This document shows, one piece after another, positions 7,397-10,482 of a DNA stretch of 10,482 nucleotides (within the stretch, counting starts at the first letter, position 1; each line of letters begins with the position of its first letter). The DNA lies in the NCBI GenBank assembly GCA_030699855.1, contig JAUYKR010000041.1, positions 1-10,482 of the forward strand, read 5' to 3'. The translations under genes and the position numbers were made by a program. This stretch comes from a bacterium (GTDB lineage Bacteria > Patescibacteriota > Gracilibacteria > JAUYGZ01). Below the pieces are notes generated by a model that was given only the letters and a program-made list of their open reading frames with translations, searched no databases and was not told the origin of the DNA.

Positions 7397-7424
7397 ATTA
7401 TAGCTTAAACCAAGCCTTTGTAAA
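7397..7424 (-). promoter_or_regulatory. Sigma70-type promoter for the 1157-residue protein
   Basis: On the minus strand a TTTACA -35 box (7424-7419) and a perfect TATAAT -10 box (7402-7397) are separated by 16 bases. Transcription would start near 7390, leaving about 10 bases before the ATG at 7379 and no room for a usual ribosome binding site. The gene may thus be read from a nearly leaderless message. Confidence 0.7.
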
Positions 7425-7430
7425 GAGATA

Positions 7431-7460
7431 TAGACAGGATGCGGCCAAAAAGATTATGAT
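7431..7460 (+). promoter_or_regulatory. Candidate promoter for the pilin operon
   Basis: TAGACA (7431-7436) and TATGAT (7455-7460) each differ from the sigma70 consensus at one base and are 18 bases apart. The inferred start near 7467 would put the whole inverted repeat at 7471-7630 into the leader RNA. The -35 box lies only six bases from the -35 box of the opposite promoter, so the two divergent units may share control. Confidence 0.5.
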
Positions 7461-7478
7461 AAAGTGAGTGGGGTTTAG

Positions 7479-7624
7479 GCGAGGAAGAAGAGAATGAATT
7501 TTTGCAGCGAGGACCGGTTGAGAGATATTCAAAATAAACAGTTTTTATGAGCATGCGCTCAATCAGCGACACCAAGGAAATCGATCTTTTCCACAGTAAA
7601 AAAAATCATTCTCTTCTTCCTCGC
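7479..7624 (+). repeat. 19-base perfect inverted repeat in the leader of the pilin operon
   Basis: The left arm GCGAGGAAGAAGAGAATGA (7479-7497) is the exact reverse complement of 7606-7624. After one mismatch, five further A/T pairs extend it inward. Outward, GGGT (7471-7474) can pair with ACCC (7627-7630), which abuts the ATG at 7631. The loop of about 108 bases contains a small hairpin (TGAGC-ATGC-GCTCA, 7548-7561) and a second copy of the arm end, CAGCGAGGA (7505-7513). That copy can pair instead with 7618-7626. The intergenic stretch 7380-7630 otherwise holds only the two promoters and two micro-ORFs. The pattern suggests a regulatory RNA structure at the pilin start. Terminal repeats of a tiny mobile element are a less likely reading. 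Confidence 0.7.
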
Positions 7625-7630
7625 TGACCC

Positions 7631-8050
7631 ATGCCAAAAAAAGACCTGCTCTTTCTCAGCCTGATCATCATCATCGGCCTTCTGGTCAGCAGTTTTTTTA
7701 TTGCAGACGTATTAATGACTCAAATTACCCCCTTTTCTACCCTAGAAATCCCCAAACCTGATGCCAATGGCATCACCAGAATCACCGCAGGAGGAGATTC
7801 TGGTATCCAGTTTGTAGACAACGACCTGCTGACGGGCTGGCTCCCGTGGGTGATTAAGCAGATTTCGATCCTGATCGGCGCCCTTTCCCTTGCAGTGTTC
7901 TTCTACGCCGGCATCAAGCTGATCATCAAGGCGGATAACGAGGAGGAACTGAAAAATTCGACCAAGATGATCATCTTTGGGGTGGTGGGCATTACCATAT
8001 CCGCTCTGTCCTATTCGCTGGTGGCGAATATTTTGGCCTTAACGTTTTAA
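7631..8050 (+). CDS. VirB2-like type IV secretion system pilin-family membrane protein
   Basis: This 139-residue protein has three hydrophobic segments: an N-terminal signal-like helix (about 6-28), then a pair at 71-99 and 112-137 joined by a short charged turn (KADNEEELKNSTK). The helical hairpin with an acidic/Lys turn, and small residues in the second helix, is typical of TrbC/VirB2-like pilins and of the small T4SS-pilin family frequent in Patescibacteria. It probably sits in the inner membrane and may be assembled into a surface filament or secretion/DNA-uptake channel (inference). No ATPase or other secretion gene is visible here. It has no ribosome binding site; instead a polypyrimidine arm of the inverted repeat lies immediately upstream. 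It shares the hairpin architecture with the next gene, whose start follows its stop directly. Confidence 0.75.
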   Translation: MPKKDLLFLSLIIIIGLLVSSFFIADVLMTQITPFSTLEIPKPDANGITRITAGGDSGIQFVDNDLLTGWLPWVIKQISILIGALSLAVFFYAGIKLIIKADNEEELKNSTKMIIFGVVGITISALSYSLVANILALTF

Positions 8051-8560
8051 ATGAAAAAGATCTTTTCAATTTTTCTCGTCTCTGCTCTTACGGCCGTACT
8101 TTGGAACGGTCAGTATACTTTTGCGGAGGAGGAGAGCGCGAGCGATGGCACTACGACTGTGGTTGGAGGAGGCACGGATGATGGTGGTGGCTCCGGGGGA
8201 GGTTCTGGTGATGGAGCGGCAACAACAGGCAAAGGCATCAGCATCAAAAACATCGGTGGCAGTGAGAATTTTCCAGTCGAACTGCCGACCTTTAACATGA
8301 CAGACGAAAAAGACCCTATCACCGCCGTCGAGAAGGTGATCCTGAACTATGTGATCACTCCCATTTTCTTCCTGGCCGGCGGAGTGGCGGTGATCATGGT
8401 TTTATACAGCGCCTTTCGCATTTTAATTTCCAGAGCGGAAGAAGATGGTTTAACGGCTGCTAAAAACACCCTGATCTGGTCCTTCCTGGGCCTTGGTCTG
8501 ATCATGGTGGCCTACACCATCGTCCGCAATCTGGCCAGCATCATCCTCCAGCTATTCTGA
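8051..8560 (+). CDS. VirB2-like pilin-family protein with signal peptide and Gly-rich linker
   Basis: This 169-residue paralogue of the preceding gene begins with a clear signal peptide (MKKIFSIFL...; likely cleavage after Ala25 in YTFA-EEE). A low-complexity acidic, Gly/Ser/Thr-rich stretch spans about residues 26-62. The helical hairpin has transmembrane segments near 98-126 and 139-167, joined by a SRAEEDGLTAAKN turn. The second helix motif (GLGLIMVAYTIV) resembles that of the upstream gene and of other T4SS-pilin family proteins. The ATG directly follows the upstream TAA (TAAATG), so the two are almost certainly co-translated. The mature protein would expose its flexible Gly-rich N-terminus outside the membrane (inference). 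Its last nine bases overlap the 3' end of rnc on the other strand. Two different subunits side by side may form a mixed filament or channel. Confidence 0.75.
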   Translation: MKKIFSIFLVSALTAVLWNGQYTFAEEESASDGTTTVVGGGTDDGGGSGGGSGDGAATTGKGISIKNIGGSENFPVELPTFNMTDEKDPITAVEKVILNYVITPIFFLAGGVAVIMVLYSAFRILISRAEEDGLTAAKNTLIWSFLGLGLIMVAYTIVRNLASIILQLF

Positions 8561-9271
8561 ACTCGGATTGATGATCCAGCCCTTTTTGATCAGAGCATTT
8601 CGCGCCGCCTCCTGCTCGGCGGTCTGTTTGCTGGTTCCCTGACCCTTGGCCACCAGTTCTTCGCCCAGATACACCCCCATGACGAAGGTCTTTTTGTGGT
8701 CGGGGCCTTCTTCTTCCTGGACTTCGTAGGTGGGAGTCACCCCCAGCTTTTCCTGGGCGGTTTCCTGAAAAAAAGATTTGGAATCGATGTACAGGTTTTT
8801 GTCGAGAATTTCCTGGAGGCGAACCAGGATAAAACGGCGAATAAACAGTTGAGCTTTGTCGTAGCCTCCACGGAGGTAGATGTACCCGATCAGGGACTCG
8901 ACCGTGTTGGCCAGCAAATAATCTTTTTCTCTGCCTCCGCTCTTTTCCTCTCCGCGGGATAATTTGAGGTATTCGCCGAGTCCCAGCTCCAGAGCCACCT
9001 GTGCCAAAGTCACCCCCTTAACCAAAGCCGAGCGCCAGTTGGTCAGCTCACCTTCATCCTGATCAAAGTTCTGATAGAGGTATTCGGTGGTCACCAGTTC
9101 CAAGACCGCATCGCCCAAAAATTCCATCCGCTCATTGCTTTCCAGTCCTTCGCGCCGATGCTCATTCACGTAGGAACGGTGGACAAAAACGCGCTCGAGC
9201 AAGTCGGAGTCGTGTTCCTTTGGCTTAAGGCCAAGTTTGGGGATCAGGTCGGCATAGGGATCCTTTGACAT
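8552..9271 (-). CDS. rnc: Ribonuclease III
   Basis: RNase III cleaves double-stranded RNA in rRNA precursor processing and mRNA turnover. The 239-residue product has the usual two domains. The catalytic domain carries the signature NERMEFLGDAVLEL (46-59: Glu47, Glu50, Asp54) and a second metal motif at 121-125. The double-stranded RNA-binding domain (about 162-233) ends in the typical TSKQTAEQEAARNAL. In the second motif the usual Asp (E. coli Asp114) is Asn122, while the essential Glu is kept as Glu125. Asn at this place occurs in some natural RNases III, so activity is likely. It lies 11 bases after nusB on the same strand, forming an operon that links rRNA antitermination with rRNA processing. 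No Shine-Dalgarno sequence is seen. Its end overlaps the second pilin gene by nine bases. Confidence 0.96.
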   Translation of the reverse strand: MSKDPYADLIPKLGLKPKEHDSDLLERVFVHRSYVNEHRREGLESNERMEFLGDAVLELVTTEYLYQNFDQDEGELTNWRSALVKGVTLAQVALELGLGEYLKLSRGEEKSGGREKDYLLANTVESLIGYIYLRGGYDKAQLFIRRFILVRLQEILDKNLYIDSKSFFQETAQEKLGVTPTYEVQEEEGPDHKKTFVMGVYLGEELVAKGQGTSKQTAEQEAARNALIKKGWIINPSSE

Positions 9272-9282
9272 AAGGGGAAAAA

Positions 9283-9729
9283 TTATTTTTTGAGTGTCTT
9301 CATGGCGTTGCCCAGCACGCCGTTAATAAATTTGGAACTGCGCTCGCCACCGAAGGCCTTAGCCAATTCCACGCCTTCGTTGATCACCACCGGCGGGGGA
9401 ACGTCGGTATACAGGAGCTCATACAACCCTAGATATAGCACAGCCCGGTCGCCGGGGGCAATTCTTTCCAGCGGCCACTCCGGCGCCAGGCGAATGAGGC
9501 TTCGATTCAGATCATTCATATGCTGAATCATGCCAAAGAAGCGCTCGCGGTCAAAGTCGGTAAAATCCTTGGGATAGGGGGTCGGACTCAGGTTCTCCCA
9601 CACGTATCCGATTACGTCCTCAGCGCTATGTATCAGCTGCTCCTTTCGCTTGTTTTTGAGCATTCCGTTTTCCCAGAGGAAGAGGGCTTGGACCAAGAGC
9701 ATGCGGCGCTGGTGGCGGGAAAGTTCCAT
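9283..9729 (-). CDS. nusB: Transcription antitermination factor NusB
   Basis: NusB pairs with NusE (ribosomal protein S10) and binds boxA RNA to allow antitermination during rRNA transcription. The 148-residue all-helical product matches the family length. It starts with the typical SRHQRRMLLVQALF and ends with the conserved block PVVINEGVELAKAFGGERSS, then KFINGVLGNA (about 113-142). It is the first gene of a nusB-rnc operon, with 11 bases to rnc. The start has no clear ribosome binding site. Upstream, 77 bases separate it from the divergent cysteine-rich gene. They contain an imperfect palindrome (9741-9756) but no convincing promoter boxes. Confidence 0.95.
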   Translation of the reverse strand: MELSRHQRRMLLVQALFLWENGMLKNKRKEQLIHSAEDVIGYVWENLSPTPYPKDFTDFDRERFFGMIQHMNDLNRSLIRLAPEWPLERIAPGDRAVLYLGLYELLYTDVPPPVVINEGVELAKAFGGERSSKFINGVLGNAMKTLKK

Positions 9730-9740
9730 CTGAATGAAAA

Positions 9741-9756
9741 GGACTTTTCAAAGTTC
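9741..9756. promoter_or_regulatory. Imperfect palindrome between nusB and the divergent cysteine-rich gene
   Basis: GGACTTT and AAAGTTC form seven-base arms with one mismatch around a two-base centre. The site lies 12 bases upstream of nusB and about 50 bases upstream of the plus-strand gene at 9807. It could be an operator, but such a short palindrome may be chance. Confidence 0.2.
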
Positions 9757-9806
9757 TGTGCCTTTATGATACCACGTTTTGAATGATTTTGGTAGCAGTG
9801 TAAAGT

Positions 9807-10482
9807 ATGGGCATGAGCAATTGTTCCCAATGCCAGCGAGACTTTGAAGTGACGGAGTGGGATATTGGCTTTTATAAACGCATGGACGTGCCCATACCCG
9901 CTCTCTGTCCGGACTGTCGACAACAAAGACGACTGGCCTGGAGAAACGAGCGAGCACTGTATCATCGATCATGCGACAAGACGGGAAAACGGATTATCTC
10001 TTTTTATCAACCATGTTCTCCTCTTATCGTCTACGACAAAGACGTCTGGTGGGGGGATTCCTGGGATGGCAAAGAGTTTGGTCGGGATTTTGACTTTAGC
10101 CGACCTTTCTTCGAGCAGTTTTCCGAACTGTTCCGACAAGTGCCACACATAGGCCTGATGATTTCCCACGGGGAGAACAGCGATTATTGTCCTTACTCCG
10201 TCTGGTACAGAAATTCCTACCTCTGCGTCTCCGGAATGGTTGGAGAAGATCTGTACTACTCCTTCTTTCTGTCCGAGTCGAAAGACTGTATGGACTGCTA
10301 CGCCTGTCACAAATCCGAACGCTGCTATGAGTGTGTGAATTGCGCAAACCTGTACAACTCCATTTTTTGCCGCAGTTGCGACAATTCCCACGACCTGACT
10401 TTTTGTCTGAACTGCGACGGATGCTCCGACTGCATCGGCTGCTACGGTCTGCGTCACAAGCAATACCATGTTTTTAACCAGC
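9807..10482 (+). CDS. Zinc-ribbon plus cysteine-ladder fusion protein, N-terminal part (runs off the right edge)
   Basis: The visible 225 residues join two modules found as separate genes at 2598-3844. The first is a ribbon: CXXC at Cys6/9, CPDCR at 34-38, RNERALYHR near 46-54, then CDKT where the small ribbon protein has CDKC. The final CXXC is replaced by DKDVWW, so the second ribbon has lost its ligands. Next comes a cysteine-poor segment with FGRDFDFSRPFFEQF. From about residue 140 a cysteine ladder follows, with CMDCYAC, CYECVNC, CRSC and CLNCDGCSDCIGC. The visible part ends at GLRHKQYHVFNQ, close to GLRQKQYHLFNK of the first gene. The overall look matches the Patescibacterial proteins often called 'CaiB/BaiF family'. 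Function is unknown; metal or redox scaffold roles are speculation. ATG codons at 9807 and 9813 are both possible; neither has a good ribosome binding site. Confidence 0.85.
   Translation, partial: MGMSNCSQCQRDFEVTEWDIGFYKRMDVPIPALCPDCRQQRRLAWRNERALYHRSCDKTGKRIISFYQPCSPLIVYDKDVWWGDSWDGKEFGRDFDFSRPFFEQFSELFRQVPHIGLMISHGENSDYCPYSVWYRNSYLCVSGMVGEDLYYSFFLSESKDCMDCYACHKSERCYECVNCANLYNSIFCRSCDNSHDLTFCLNCDGCSDCIGCYGLRHKQYHVFNQ

Noticed and set aside
7479..7624. Small non-autonomous mobile element with 19-base terminal repeats
   Set aside because: No target-site duplication flanks the arms, no second copy is in the window, and the arms fit the pilin start position too neatly. A regulatory RNA reading is preferred.
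9969..10469. 166-residue minus-strand open frame opposite the ribbon/ladder fusion gene
   Set aside because: The plus frame carries ordered CXXC motifs homologous to the genes at 2598-3844; the minus frame shows no family features.

Overview
The window looks like a chromosomal segment of a Candidate Phyla Radiation (Patescibacteria) bacterium. This is an inference from gene content. Cysteine-rich zinc-ribbon proteins of the kind often mislabelled 'CaiB/BaiF family' in such genomes occur in two places. There is a tandem pair of small type IV secretion (VirB2-like) pilins and a very large orphan protein. Housekeeping genes (tgt, nusB, rnc, a phosphohexomutase) are packed tightly, and most starts lack a clear Shine-Dalgarno sequence. 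No rRNA, tRNA, CRISPR array or transposase was seen.

Positions 1-2546 (all minus strand) read, in transcription order, tgt (queuosine tRNA modification), a HepT-like HEPN toxin, its MntA-like nucleotidyltransferase antitoxin, and the N-terminal 231 codons of a phosphomannomutase/phosphoglucomutase that runs off the left edge. The toxin-antitoxin pair is clearly AT-richer than its neighbours. It is joined to them by overlapping stop/start codons, so it looks like an acquired module inserted into a housekeeping gene run.

Positions 2598-3844 (plus strand) hold a 323-residue cysteine-ladder protein followed two bases later by a 90-residue protein with two Cys4 zinc ribbons. At the right edge (from 9807) a partial gene carries both modules in one polypeptide, ribbon first. 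The upstream pair therefore appears to be a split and rearranged version of the same architecture.

Positions 3906-7379 (minus strand) encode a 1157-residue protein I do not recognise. It has no membrane segment, a helical central region, two similar alpha/beta segments and a proline-rich, strongly basic C-terminal tail. It has a good sigma70-type promoter. That promoter lies back to back with a plus-strand promoter for the two pilin-like membrane proteins (7631-8560). The pilin leader contains a perfect 19-base inverted repeat whose right arm ends just before the first start codon, plus an alternative 9-base pairing and two overlapping micro-ORFs.

Positions 8552-9729 (minus strand) are nusB and rnc (NusB and RNase III) in one operon. 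rnc overlaps the end of the second pilin gene tail to tail. The best candidates for undescribed biology are the split/fused cysteine-ladder family, the 1157-residue orphan with its shared promoter island, and the structured pilin leader.
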